DNA of 64,000 nt from Anaeramoeba flamelloides. Taxonomy: Eukaryota > Metamonada > Anaeramoebidae. The DNA is taken from positions 4,233,001 through 4,297,000 of the forward strand of contig JANTQA010000008.1 of the NCBI GenBank assembly GCA_027625915.1, read 5' to 3'. The position numbers and the translations under genes were made by a program. Below are positions 1 through 12,500 of the stretch, piece after piece (position 1 is the stretch's first letter; the number at the start of each line of letters is the position of its first letter). The notes beneath the pieces are model-generated. The model worked only from the letters and a program-made list of their open reading frames with translations, was not told the DNA's origin and searched no databases.

Positions 1-290
1 AAAAATCTGCCCCTGTTTTTGAAATTTAGCTTATATAATTAATGGTATTAAAAATAGTATTAGTTTATATATTAAAATCTTTTAGTTCTTTAAATAATTT
101 TTAAAGTATTTTCTTTTTCCTAAAGATTAAAAATTGTTTTGGAAGAAAAATATTATTTTTTTTGAATAAAAAAAAGTTAATTTTTTTATTTAAAAAACAA
201 AGTATTTATGATACTCCCAAAAATCGTTAGATTAGAGGATTTGACAATCTCTTTTTGAATCCACAATAAAGTTTAAAAAATCGCGATTAA
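1..290. other. AT-rich flank, no gene seen
   Basis: No coding signal or recognisable RNA gene. The short motif TCGCGAT just before the foldback element recurs several times at about 830-900, so the element probably inserted into a pre-existing low-copy repeat or regulatory stretch containing that motif. Confidence 0.5.
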
Positions 291-761
291 GGAGGGACGT
301 TCTAAATGAATTCTTCAGATACACCACAAATACTCCTTTCGTTTTGGTTAAGACTCTTAAGATCCTTTATCCAAAGATAAAAATAAATTTTTTGACAAAA
401 AAATGGAGTTTTTTTTGGTTTTTATTTTTAATTCTAATAAATATCCACTTACCATAAAGTAGTAATGAAGAGTTGTATTGAATAATGGGAAAATTAACCA
501 ATTGTATCAGAGTTATTAGGAATTTTGTACGAATAACTGACCGAAATGAAAAAAGAATTGAATACGTATCTTCTTAGGTGTATTTCTAAGAGCTTTGTTA
601 AGTGAGGTTTCAAAGTAGGACCAAAAATAAAAACCAAAAAAAACTCCATTTTTTTGTCAAAAAATTTATTTTTATCTTTGGATAAAGGATCTTAAGAGTC
701 TTAACCAAAACGAAAGGAGTGTTTGTGGTGTATCTGAAGAATTCATTTAGAACGTCCCTCC
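291..761. mobile_element. TTAA-flanked foldback MITE, 471 bp
   Basis: The two ends are inverted repeats of about 140 bp that look nearly identical by eye; I noticed one clear mismatch near 338. The outermost bases are GGAGGGACGTTC and its complement. TTAA lies directly outside both ends (287-290 and 762-765), the target duplication used by piggyBac-type transposases. The roughly 190-bp centre holds no reading frame. Inferred to be a recently moved non-autonomous element; the transposase family is inferred only from the TTAA duplication. Confidence 0.75.
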
Positions 762-765
762 TTAA

Positions 766-1988
766 TATTATTAAGCCACGATGGAGTACATAAAATCTTG
801 ATAATCGATAAATCTCGTGATAAAAAATTAATCGCGATATTCTATAAAATCACAATAATTGTCTAAAAATCGTGATAAATGTCAAAATATCGCTAATAAA
901 CAAGATATCTATATATAATAGTTGATGGGAATTTATGAGACTAATTCATCAATATTTTTAAAACCAAAAATTTTTGTTTGATCAAAAAAACAGATCCTTG
1001 AAACAGAAGTTAATTTTTTCAAAACAATAAAAAAAAAATTGATTCAATCAAGGATCATATCAAAGAGTTTCGTTGTTTTTTATTTTGATTTGGTTTGCGT
1101 ATCGATCGATCCCTTTAGATCAACAACACTAATAACAAAAGATAAATAAATAGTTTCTCGGTTTATCGTGGTGTTATAAATAACGTTGGAATAAAAAAAC
1201 TGCTAATAAAACAAACAACCCTTCAATACGTTCTTTACAGAATGTGTTCTTTGATTAAATTATTTTCTTCGTTCTATGAAAGCTGAAAGAAGTTGGATAA
1301 CTTTTCAAAAGCTTTCTCAACAACCTAGCCACATTATCACCAATTATTAAGATTGTTTGTACATTTGATTTCCTTTTCTTATTATTCTTCTTCTCTTCAT
1401 ATCTTTGCATTTAACAGAAAACACAACCAAGAGTTTTTTGGGTTTTTTTTTAATCGATCATTACCCAAGAATGAAATTTCTCTTTATTCTACTTTTTGAT
1501 GATTTAACTTTGAATGTGATAATCTCATTTAAAAAAAAAACACATATATTTTATATTCATGTTAATTTTTTGAAAGGGGTTATTATTAGTATGATCATAA
1601 AATTCGTTTTAGATTTAATATTTTATAAAAAAAAAAAAAAAAAAAAAAAAGGAAGGAGAAGTAACTAAAAAATAAAAAAAATAATGTTCAAAATAAATAA
1701 AAAAAATTGAAATTAAATTCACAATTTATAAATATTACAGGGATCTAATTAATTAAAAGAAATAATATAAAATGGATTTGGTAATTTATCTGTTATTTTA
1801 TTTTTGAGTTAATATTGTAAATAAAATTTCTGGATCTTATTGATCTTTAAAAAAACATAACTTTGCTGAAAATAGTTCATCAAATTTTAAATATTTGGAG
1901 GTTTATGCTAAATATTCATATAAATCCATATATATGTATATGTGTGTCTGTATATATGTTATTATAATTTTTATTATATTCTAAATAG
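766..1988. other. No supported gene; probable 5' region of the FYVE gene
   Basis: AT-rich sequence with a 20-base A run near 1630. Short open stretches (for example around 1278 and 1405) lack splice sites or coding character. Missing 5' exons of the downstream FYVE gene probably lie here, but none could be placed. Confidence 0.35.
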
Positions 1989-2583
1989 GATCTTAAAGAA
2001 TTAGGATTTCAATCCAATGGATTAAATATATTTGTTTGTGGAAAAGCATTCACAACTTCCTTTTCATTGGAAGGATGGATAAATGGTTCTAATTATTTAG
2101 ATCCACAGGCTCAACATATTAAAGGTTATCTTGGAACTGGTATTGTTTATGGCACACTTGATAAAACAAAGGTGCAAGTTAAAATTGGAATTAAAAAATT
2201 AAAAAATTTGCTATGTTATATTTTATTAATTACTTTAATGGAAGATGACCAAAATATTAAAAATAAAATGAGGGCAACTGAAGTATTTAATTTAATTAGA
2301 ATTTCTGTCACAGATAATCCGAAAAAAAAATGGGAAAGGCTAGTTTATACTTTAGCAACTTCGATTGAACAAAGCCAAAATAAACTTCAATATGGACTTA
2401 GATGTACGTAATAAACTTTTAAAATTCTTTTTTAGAAAAAAATTTATTCATTATTAAAAAAAATATTATTATTATAAATTTACAAACTCTATCCTCATTT
2501 CTTCATTTTTTTTTATAATTAAAGATTTGATTAATTCTTAAAATATTTAAATTTTAAGAATTCCATTTTTACTTAATAAGATG

Positions 2584-2652
<69 letters not shown>

Positions 2653-5600
2653 GCTTGAAAGATATAAATTTATCTCCAAAAATGATGATGAATTTATTAT
2701 AAATGAGTTGAGTAAATACAACATATTTGGTATGAAATAATAGAATATTTGTTTATTTTATTATTGAAGAAGTGTAAATTACACTCAAGATATGCTTAGA
2801 CTTAAATTTCTGAAAGGAAATTTAACCGTAGAATCATAGATTTCATGAGTATTAAGTAATGAAAAAATTTTAAACTGTCTGGTTTAAAATTATTTCATTA
2901 AAGTTTAATTTATTAATTTGTTTTGAAATATTAAACAGTCGATCTTTTTCCTAGGAAGTACATACCTATAAAAAATGATCAATATTTTATATCATTTCCT
3001 TCTGTTCACATTTTAAACATAAAGGTACAAAATTCATTTGAATTTTTATTTATTACCTAGTAATATCTATTTATGCAATTAGTAAGACCTAAATTTTAGA
3101 ATTGTGAAACTTGGTGGGTAACTTAAATATCTTTGAGTTGTAAATAAAGAATTTTGATTTTTTATTATTCTGGATTTTTTTTTTTGGGGAGGTGTAGTGA
3201 AGTGTCATTGAGTACCCATCCTTTCCAGAATTCAAAATAATTTGGTAAAATCAAAGATTTTACTCTATTCTTTTAAACTTTATTAAAATTTAACAGCGGT
3301 TTTCCTTGGAGTTTTCTGTTTTATTCTAAAAATCTATTAATTTTAGTTAGGTTTTTTTGAGTTTTCTATTTATTTAGAAAACTCAAAAAAACCTAACGAA
3401 AATCAATATATTTTTCTTTAGGTTTTTTTTACTTTTCGAAATAAACCGAAAATTTATTAAAATTTTCTGTTTATTTCAAAAAGTAAAAAAAAAAAACCTA
3501 TAACACTTTACAAATAAAATAGAAAACCTCAAAAAAACCTAGAATACTTTACAAATAAATTGAAAAGTAAAAAAAACCTAACGAAAATCTATTGAATTTC
3601 CAAAGAAACAGAAAACTCAAGAAAAGCTAACATCAAATAAGAGGAATTAAAAACTCCCCCTTTAAACAATAAAAAAAAATAAATATTCATTTTTTAAAGA
3701 GCATTTAACCAAAATATAAATTTTGGCTGTAAATTGATCAAAGCCATTCGAAATGTTAAGATTTTGATTCTGTGATTTGTTTATGACCATTTTATTTTTA
3801 AAAAACAAACTGTTGAAAGTACTCAAATTTGAAAATATTTGCTAACGGGGTGCACAAGTGGAAACAGTGCTTTCTCAATTTTTTAGAGTTTTTTTGGTAA
3901 AAATTGATAGGATAAAGTAACTGTAGTAATTGTGTTTAAATTAATTATTTTTCATCCTCGTTCCACAAGAAAAATTTAAATTCTTTTATTTCCTTTAATT
4001 AATATTTTACAAAATATTTTTTGAAAACATTCTAGTTTTAATGTTCATTTGTTACTAAATATGAGATTATTTTTTTAATGAAGTAGGTAAATTTTATCAT
4101 TTTGAAAATTTTTTAATTACGAAAAACTTACTCAAAAAAGATTTTTTGAGTACCACGGGACGTTGAATCTTTGAAATCAAAATGATCTTCCACTACTCTA
4201 TTTGTGAAAAGTACCCAAATCCAAAGTAAATCAGAGTTAAATCTTTCATTTTTCAATTTTTTGATCATTTTTTTGATGAAATTTTTGGTTTTATTAAATT
4301 AGGTTTTGGATCTAGAAATGTTTTCAGATGAATACTTGAAATTAATCAAACAGTAATCCAAAAAAATAGACCTGAAAGGGTGTGTATTCAAAACAAATCT
4401 TTTCTTTTTTGAAGAAAGAACATAAAAGATCACCTTTTCAGATAAATATTATTGAAATCAAGAATGAAAAAAAAAATTCAAAGTATATTTTCGAAGATTT
4501 TTTTTCTTTATCTTCTTCATTTGTATGAATCCGAACAAGTTATTGCCTTGATTTTCTTGCCCCATCCCTATTTATTATTTAACAAAATATTTTTTTTACA
4601 AATTTGTTTTGAGGATTCTTTTTTCAAATTTTTTTATCAAACTAAGCCAAAACAAAGAATATTGTTTCAAAAATTAAAATAAAGGGATAGAATTCTTGAA
4701 ATCAAAAAATAACTAAATAAGATTCAACCCAAAATAAAAGAAAAAATTTGAGAAAAAAATTAAATCATGATTCAGAATTATTTTGAGTTTTCAATTTAAT
4801 GAAAAATAAATATTATCAAATTAAACCAATACAACCAACCAATAAATCTTTATTTATGAAGTGGAATTCAAAAAATAACAAATTTTCTGAAATAAAACTA
4901 TGAATTAAATGAAAATAGGAATTTAAAAATTCATTTTGGAAAATTCTTTAGAAATACCGAGTAATTTGTTTATCAAAAATTTTCCAAATTAAATTTAACC
5001 AGGAAGAATTAAAAATAGAAAGAAAAGTAGAGAAGAAGTTATTTTATCAAAGTTTACAGATAAGAACATGAAATAAATGATTTTTATTTATTTTTTCTTG
5101 ATCAATTTTTTCATTATTTTGATTTACATTTTTTGATTGATATGTAAATATATTATACTACGATATCTGATACTCTCATATTTATTAAAATATTAATGTA
5201 TTTGGTAAAAGAAATATATTGAATAATTCAGTTTTGCATAAATGGTGTAACTTAAAATTTGAAAAAATTACTTACTCCCCTTAAATAAACACTTTTTCAA
5301 AGATTTTGATTCACTTTAAAATGTTATTGGGAAGTATTTTTGTGTGGTTATATCTCATATTCTTATCAAAAAAACATAATTTTAATTTTTAGATCAGAAT
5401 CATTTTTTCTAATTTCTTCATGATTTTTGTTTTACTTTTGTTTTTCTTCAAATTTTTTTTTTCTTTTTTTTTCCTAAAATTTTTGTTTTGGTTTTTGATC
5501 TTTTTCTTTTTTTGATACTTTTTTTTTAATCTTTTTTCTGATACTTTTTTTTTTTAAAAAAGAGCCTGTTAGAAAAATACAAAAACTTAGAAAATACAAA

Positions 5601-7444
5601 TAATCACATAAAACAATTGAGACAATCATACTTATTTAAAAATGAATATCATTATTAGGCAAAAATCTTCTTGTTAATCTTTTTTCAGTGAAACTTCAGT
5701 AATAAAAAACCCGTAATGCTCATTTCAATAATTTTTATTCACTTTTTTTTTTGTTTTTGATTTTCTTTTTTTTTCATTTTTAAAATAACGGGTTTTTATA
5801 ATAAATTTAGAATGAATTAAAAGGTGAATTATTGATAATATTTAATAATTAGTTGTTTTTGAATATTTAAGGATATATATTTTTTTTTCAATTTATTATT
5901 TTAAGTGAGTCACAATTTTTGAAATGGGGTTTAGATTTAAATCCATAGATTGATGAATTGAAAGGTTGATATAAAAATTGGATCATTTCCAAGGTTTTAA
6001 TTTTTTTAGAAAGTTAATGTATTTGTCTAATAAAACTGATTTTCTTCAAAATTTTTTGAAAAACAAAATGAGGATTTAGGATAGAGTCAAAAGGTTATTG
6101 TTGAATCACTTATAATTATTGTGTAATTAAATTTTTACATTTTATTAATATAGATTTAGGATGGATTCTTTTATATCAATTGCATTTTGACAATTGTTCT
6201 GATCCTAGATTTCCGACGAAAGACCTTCTTCCAAACTCGAAATGGATAATCGATGATGATGTTACTTGTTGTATGAATTGTAAAAGAAATTTTTCAATGC
6301 GAAAAAGAAAACACCATTGTAGGTAAGTATAACATACATATTGTAGATAAAATATTAAACATTCCATCTCTATTTTTTGTTATTATTTGATTTATTCTTA
6401 TATATAAATCATATTTTTCAAATTTTGATATTCTCTATCAAAATTTCTTTTTCTATCAAATCAAATTATTAATATTATTTATATAAATATTTCATAATTT
6501 TATTTTTCAAAAAATCTAAAAAATAAAATAGATCATGTGGATTAATTTTTTGTTCTGAATGCACCTCTTATAAAATTAAACTTACCTTATTTGGAACGAG
6601 CGAAATAAATAAAGTTTGTAAAAATTGTTCTGTTTTATATGGTAATGAAAATCAAGAAGAAAGCAAGAACAAAAATAAAAATAAAAAAATTGAAAGCAAA
6701 TCAAAATCGAAAAGTAATGAATTTGATAATTTATTGGAATCAGAAATCCGCTCAACAGAAAAAAGCCCACAAAAAATTAAAAAAAATAAAAAAAATAAAA
6801 AAAAAAAATCAATCAATGATTTGCATTTCTGGTTTAATTGGAAAGAGGGCTCCTTTATTGAAATCGAAGTCTCAAAAGATCAACAAAAAATAGAAAAAAA
6901 GAATTATGTACATACCCTCAAAATAAAAAATATTTTTTCTTATCTTCTTCAAGTTAAAGAAAAAAATTCGGAAAATATCATGGATGTGAAATTCCAAAAA
7001 TTTGATGGTACCAATATATTTGAACCCATTTCCCAATTAAATATCCTAATTGGTACAGAAATTATCAAATTGAAGAATAAATGGTATAAGTGCTTGGTTT
7101 GGAAATCCGAAATAAATAATAAAAAGAAAATTACAAAATACCAATGGTTCTCCCCCCTTTTTAAATTGCCTATCAAAATGATGACAATCGACAATAAATT
7201 GGGTGATTACTCTGAAAGCTTAATTCAAGACTTTCAATCAATTATTGAAATTAAACAAAAAAAAATACAATGCGTACATTATTCGGGAACCATAGTTTCT
7301 GGAAACAAACAAAAAAAACATGCTATGTGGGTTTCTGAAAATATACCCGGTGGTATTGTGAAAATTAGAGAAGAGTGCAATGGCGCTATTGAAATTATAC
7401 AAGTTGTTGATTTCAAAGGTTCTAAAATAGATATGTTAAAATAA
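1989..7444 (+). CDS. FYVE zinc-finger protein, 5' incomplete (exons 1989-2403, 6154-6322, 6532-7444)
   Basis: FYVE domains bind phosphatidylinositol 3-phosphate on endosomes. The domain is split by a 209-base intron (donor GTAAGT at 6323, acceptor ATAG ending 6531). In the model it runs from about residue 169 to 230 and has the WxxD motif (WIID), four CxxC pairs (CMNC, HHCRSC, FCSEC, CKNC) and the basic signature KHHCR. After it comes a Lys-rich linker and about 200 residues I do not recognise, ending at TAA. The first exon (acceptor ending 1988, donor GTACGT at 2404) encodes about 138 unrecognised residues. It is joined across a 3.75-kb intron because the phases agree and the whole model sums to an intact frame of 498 codons plus stop. 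The start codon is not found. The FYVE part is secure; the link to the first exon is inference. Confidence 0.75.
2585..2652. repeat. Microsatellite (TA)n then (TG)n
   Basis: About 40 bases of uninterrupted TA dinucleotides pass directly into about 28 bases of TG. Confidence 0.95.
2755..3010. repeat. Dispersed repeat with GTGTAAATTACAC core, copy 1
   Basis: Shares with 7650-7755 and 47738-47975 the palindromic core GAAGTGTAAATTACACTC, then a diverged block ending in AATCATAGATTTCA. Copies 1 and 3 also share a further 130 bases, ending near AAAAAATGATCAATATTTT. No coding content; family unknown, probably an old non-autonomous transposon. Confidence 0.6.
3346..3397. repeat. Perfect 23-bp-stem hairpin, founder of a foldback repeat family
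   Basis: GTTAGGTTTTTTTGAG plus TTTTCTA pairs exactly with its complement across a 6-base loop. Rearranged pieces of the same words (GGTTTTTTTGAG, TTTTCTGTTTATTT, AAAAAACCTAAC) continue to about 3620 and recur at 40650-40920 and 58780-59120. Confidence 0.7.
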
Positions 7445-9130
7445 ATTTAATAATGTTATTTGATTATTTTAGTTTGTGTTGTTGTTATTTTTTATTTTAT
7501 TTTATTATTATTATTATTTTACCCCTTATTTTTTTTTTTAGTATTTATTAGAAAAGATGTAATATAATAGAGATTTTGATAAATAATGAAAAACTTTCTA
7601 AAAATGATTATATTCCGTAAATCACAAAAAAAAAAGTTTTTTTTATTATTGATGGAAGAAGTGTAAATTACACTCTAAGGGTACTTTTTACTTAAATTTC
7701 CTTAAAGGCAATTTAAGCGTAAAATCATAGATTCCAAGATTGTTGATAGTTAAGACATACCCAATATTTATAAATGGAAAAAAAGTAAAAACAAAATATT
7801 GAAAAGAAGATAAGAAAAAAAAAAAGAAAAAAAAAAGAAAAAAAGGGTTTAAAGAAGTAATTGGGAAAAAATCAAAAAAAAAAAAAAAAAAACAAGGCTA
7901 TCTTTAATTAAGGACTCCCTAAAATAACAGCAACGATACTTTTAGTTGATTAAATAGTTTGATAATTGATCGTGAATGCTCACTTGGGATCGTTATCTAA
8001 TTGTTGTAATTTTTTTTTTTTTTGAAATGATCAGCTTTAAACTTTTTGGTCATTCTTAACTATTCTTTTTGTTTTTTTTTTATAATCAAGTTACTCATAC
8101 TTTCGTAATCAGTGTCACAATATCAGCAAGTAATCACTTGAACTTTTTCTTTTATGACTCTTCTTACCAATATAAAGAAAAATCAGTATGGAAAAAATCG
8201 AAAAAAATAAAAAAACTAGTTTTTTAATAATGAATTTGGATGAAAAAAAAGATTGAATAAAATTTTTTGTTAAAGAATAAAAATAGAATGTTAAAAAATA
8301 CGAATTTACAAAAAGATATATTTGTAAAAAAAATATTTATTTTGTTTTATAAAAAAAAAAACTTCAAGCAATTAAACTCTAATTTAAATTTTTTAACACA
8401 CCAAAATTCAAATTTTGGAAAAAAAATCTTATTTAATCAATTCTAGAAGAAATACTAAATAAGAATCCATTCACTAATTTAAATGTTAGCAATTGTTTAT
8501 AAATTACAATACTCGCAAAAACAAAAAAAAAATAAATTATTTATCAATACTAATAAATGAAGGATCTGTTGAAAAATTTGGAAATAGGAACAACAAAAAA
8601 AAAAGTCTAGTAAATTTGTTTATGTAATATTAGGAAAGTTGATTGATCAAATGGTTAGAGACTATCAACTAATTTTATTTGATTTATTCTATTTGGAACA
8701 ACTCAACTGTAATGATATATCAATCTTTGAAAAAAAAAATAATTGATCGACTGATACAAGTTACGTAATTCAAAAAATGATATGAAGACAAAAAACTCAA
8801 AGATGAAAAAATGATTATCCTATTATACAAAAATCAAAATTATTTCAAATTTGAATAAAAATATTATTGTGATTGTTTTTACTATTTTAATTGTTTGTGG
8901 AAAATTTTGAATTTGGGTTTATTTGGATGTTAATATAAAATTTCTTGAGTTATTTCTATATATATTTTTAATCGGTAAAAATTCCTCAAAATCATTTTTT
9001 AAATTGTTTGAAAGCATAGTATTGGTTGAGGAATTTTCCAAAATTATTTAATTTTTTTTTTTTTAATTTTATTAAATTTAAGAAAAGAAATTGACAGTTT
9101 TTGAAGTGGATATTAGATTCTATACAAGTA
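7445..9130. other. Intergenic, no gene seen
   Basis: AT-rich 3' flank of the FYVE gene with A/T runs. It contains one short copy of the GTGTAAATTACAC repeat at 7650-7755. No splice-supported coding exon on either strand. Confidence 0.45.
7650..7755. repeat. Dispersed repeat with GTGTAAATTACAC core, copy 2 (short)
   Basis: Matches copies at 2755 and 47738 over the core and the following AAATTT...AATCATAGATT block only; similarity stops soon after. Confidence 0.55.
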
Positions 9131-10169
9131 AACTCAATTCCAAAAAATGGAACACAAAAAAAAATTACATTAATAAAAATATACTCCAAAATACACAATA
9201 CTTGAACATTAAAATAATAAAAGACCTGAAAATATTTAATTAATACTATTTATATATTTTATAGTAAATTTAACATTCAATTCGAAAAATAAAAAAGAAA
9301 AAATAAAAGAAAGTGTGCCCCTATTTTTGGAACACGGTTACCAAAAAATCCATTTTTATTGAAAGAAAAATTAATAAAAACTATTAATAGATTCAGCTTT
9401 ATTTTTGATAAAGAAATCTATCGTTTTAAATATAGAGTTTACTAATTTTCTTAGGTTTCCCAACTCAAAGTATTTCATACATTAGTGAAAATTTTAAAAA
9501 TTCTTCTTCGTTTTTTGGTTACAATTTTTCAGTTTACTATCCATAAATTCCCAATTGGATTTAAATCTTGTGGAATTGGGGGTCAAGGGTCCAGAACATT
9601 ACATCCCCGATTTAAGCAAGTTTGAGTTTTTTTTTGAGGTATGTGGACAAGCTCCATCCTTTTGGAAAATCCATTTCAACTCACTATATTCTGAATTAGC
9701 GAGTTGAATTTCCTTTGATTTTTTTGATAATATCATTAATAATACATTCGGTATTCACACTTTCATTAATAATAATAAGTTCTGTTTGTAGGCCATGTGT
9801 CCTAGCACACCATATCATGATTTTTTTTCAAAAATTTTTTTTCTCGATAAAAAAAGAATCTTTTTTCTTTTTGAGAGAAAAAAAAAATTTTTTTTTTGTG
9901 ATCAGAATGAAAACTTTTAAATTTCATTTTAAAGTGATTTTGAGATTTTCGTAAGGTTTTGAAAAAAAAAGAAATTTTTTTTTATTTGAAAAAAAAGAAT
10001 ACAAAAAAAATCTAAAATCAAAAAACAATGAAAAAAAATGATAAATAATTAACTTTAAAATTATTTACATTGATTGTTAATATACAGTGTTTCTATTTAA
10101 GAGTCAAATATCACTTTTCTTGGAATTAAATTGATTTTGAAGGTGTGCCCCAATTTTTGAAATTGAGTT
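9131..10169 (-). mobile_element. Decayed Tc1/mariner-like element, copy A
   Basis: Terminal inverted repeats AACTCAATTCCAAAAA with TA on both outer sides (9129-9130 and 10170-10171). Read on the minus strand, it holds remnants of a DDE transposase: a KDGACPHTS-like segment (second Asp) near 9660 and a degenerate DLNPIGNLW-like segment near 9560, out of frame with each other. The N-terminal DNA-binding part and first catalytic Asp are missing. About 1.04 kb long, with the same architecture and breaks as the copies at 42517 and 54639, so it was probably moved in trans. Confidence 0.75.
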
Positions 10170-11084
10170 TACTTATAATTAGAAAGTTTATTTTGTGGAA
10201 AAAATTAATAAGATAGAAGTAATTAAAAATAGAAAGAAAAAAATAATATATTGTTGATAAAATAATCTATTTATATTCTACTTTTAAAATAACTTTTTTC
10301 GAATTTATCTGTTTTTTTTTCTATTTTTCTTTTTTTTATATTACTTTCCTTTTTTTTTTAGAAAGTTAATTTAAAGAAAAAATACTTAAAAACAATAAAT
10401 TAACTTTAATAGAATTACACATATTAAATTTCTTTTAAAATGAATATACTTACTATTAAAAAATATTATTATCTTTAATTTTAATTATACAAAGAAATTG
10501 AGAAATTTTATATGAGACATTCCAATTAAAGAGATCAATTTTTTTTTCGAAGATTTATAATTTGTTTAGGCATTTTTTTTATTAATAATAATCGAATTTG
10601 AAAAAATTGTTCCTCTTATTTCATAATAATTTTTGTTTTGGTTGGTTCTTTGAAAAAAGGTGAATTTTTCCTTTTTTACTGTACCCTTTGAATGAAAAGG
10701 AGTTTATATACTTTTCATGATTATTGAGTCATATTTATAAAAATAATTTATTCTTTGAAAAAAGTGATTATTATGAAATTAAAGATGAAATTATGCTAAA
10801 TTAAAAGAAGATATTTTTAAAATAAGTTCTGAAATTTTTTCTACATTCCAAATGATATTTCGTTTTAAGTATTTTTTTTATAAATTGAAAATAAAAAAAG
10901 AAGAGAAACTGAATAATAATTAAATTAAAAATAAAATATGACACAATTTTTTACAACTTTTTTTTAGATTATTGGAAATCGAAGATTATAATCATTTTGT
11001 AATATTTTCAGAAATATCTAATTGTTACACTAAAAACAAAGAAATTGGGAAAATTTATATAATCATGAAAAAAATATATGTTAA
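10170..11084. other. AT-rich stretch, nothing recognised
   Basis: No open frame with coding character, no splice-supported exon and no inverted repeat ends were found. Confidence 0.4.
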
Positions 11085-12205
11085 GGTGGTAGTATTTTTT
11101 AAAAATAATATGAAATCTTTTCAAGATCTTTAGATAAATTATTTCTTTGTAATCAATATTTTAGTTTATGAAATGAATGAGTTAACCTCATTTAGACAAT
11201 TTATGAATTTGGGTTCTCTTTTTTTAATTCAAAATCTGTATACTTTTAAAAAAAAAGGGGGGAAAATGTAACCTTTTATTTTTATTAACAATTAATTTAC
11301 TTCTTAAAAATGGTAATACATATTTTTTTGTTACATATTGGAAATCCTTGATTTCGAAAGAAAGATTTTTTTTCAGTTCTTTTTATCATTACTATTCCAA
11401 TAGAAATCTCTACCAATAAAACTAATTGGATATAGGAGATTTACTAAATGAATATTTGATAGTTTCTAGACAAAATTTTCTCAATTAAATGAGATCTATT
11501 AAGCAAATAATTAATATTCTTGAAAGATTTCAAAAAGTCTTTTTCTCATTTTCAAAAATTGAAAAACAAATTCTGAAAGAAATTTTTTGGTAAATTAATT
11601 GTTTAGTCTTATTTTCAAAAATACTTATAACAATTTCATCATTTTTGTCAAAAAAAAAAAAAATGAATTAGAATTTTGAGGATGAAATTACAAAAATCAA
11701 AATATCTTGAAGAAAAGTATATTCTGAAAAATTAAATTTAAATCATAGAACAAAAACAAAATTTCTGAAGAAAATATTGTAAATGAAGGTAAAACTTTAA
11801 TGATCATAACTATCCTTCTTCGTAATAAAATTATATTCCAAGCGGTTGAATAAATCAATTGTTTTGGTTAACCAAAAGTTTTATCTCAAAAAAGAAAAAA
11901 AATCTTAATATTAATATTCGTGTTAACAAAGACTTGTTATTGTATAATAATGATGGAAATAGTAAACTCACGGGGTAAAAACTTGTTATAATGAGAGAAA
12001 TAAAAATGAATTTAAATTTTTTCCTTTTGAGAAAAAATGGAAAAAAAAAATTAATCTATTAAAAACTAATTTTCTAATTATGGTTTTCTTAGTTGATCAG
12101 AATTTTTTTACACTTCACATTTGCAAAATTTGTAAGTAGAGAATATCATCAATAGCATATTTTAAAGTTTTAACTTGTTGTTGTAGGGTACTGATCCCTT
12201 AATTA
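11085..12205. repeat. Dispersed repeat of about 1.1-1.2 kb, copy 1
   Basis: Diverged but collinear with 22750-23620 and 51205-52805. Shared landmarks in order are TCAAGATCTT, GATGAGTTAACC, a GTCTTATTCAC-like block, AAATCAATTGTTTTGGTTAACC, and AGAGAATATCATCAATA. It has no open frame, and ends cannot be defined. Old repeat of unknown type. Confidence 0.5.
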
Positions 12206-12500
12206 CTTTATTAGTCTATGTTTCATATTGGTCTTCATCTCTATTAAAAAAAAATTGAAAAAACTCAACAATAATAACAAAGTAAGAAATAATTATCAAA
12301 ATAAAATTTTAAAGTGTTTTTGAAAAGATAATTAAATGAATATCATTTTATTAAATTATTATTAAATAAGGGGATAATATTATATACATTAATACAAAAA
12401 AAGCTATAATTTAGATATATTCAGGTTGAAAAATATTATATACGAATTGGCTGGGGTTTAATATCAATAAATTAAGAGATTCCCCACTTTCGATTAATTA

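Larger units (their letters stand above)
2404..6153 (+). other. Putative long intron or intergenic repeat-rich stretch
   Basis: If the FYVE model is right this is one 3.75-kb intron, long compared with the 0.2-1.4 kb introns elsewhere in the window. It contains a TA/TG microsatellite, a copy of the GTGTAAATTACAC repeat and several hairpin repeats near 3.2-3.6 kb. No convincing coding exon was seen; the open stretch at 4452-4682 is mostly Phe/Leu/Lys from T and A runs. Confidence 0.4.

Noticed and set aside
1620-1650. Long A run considered as a retroposon tail
   Set aside because: No body sequence or target duplication could be found upstream; similar A/T runs are everywhere.
4452-4682. Plus-strand 76-codon frame in the putative FYVE intron
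   Set aside because: Phe/Leu/Lys-rich translation of T and A runs; no conserved motif or splice support.
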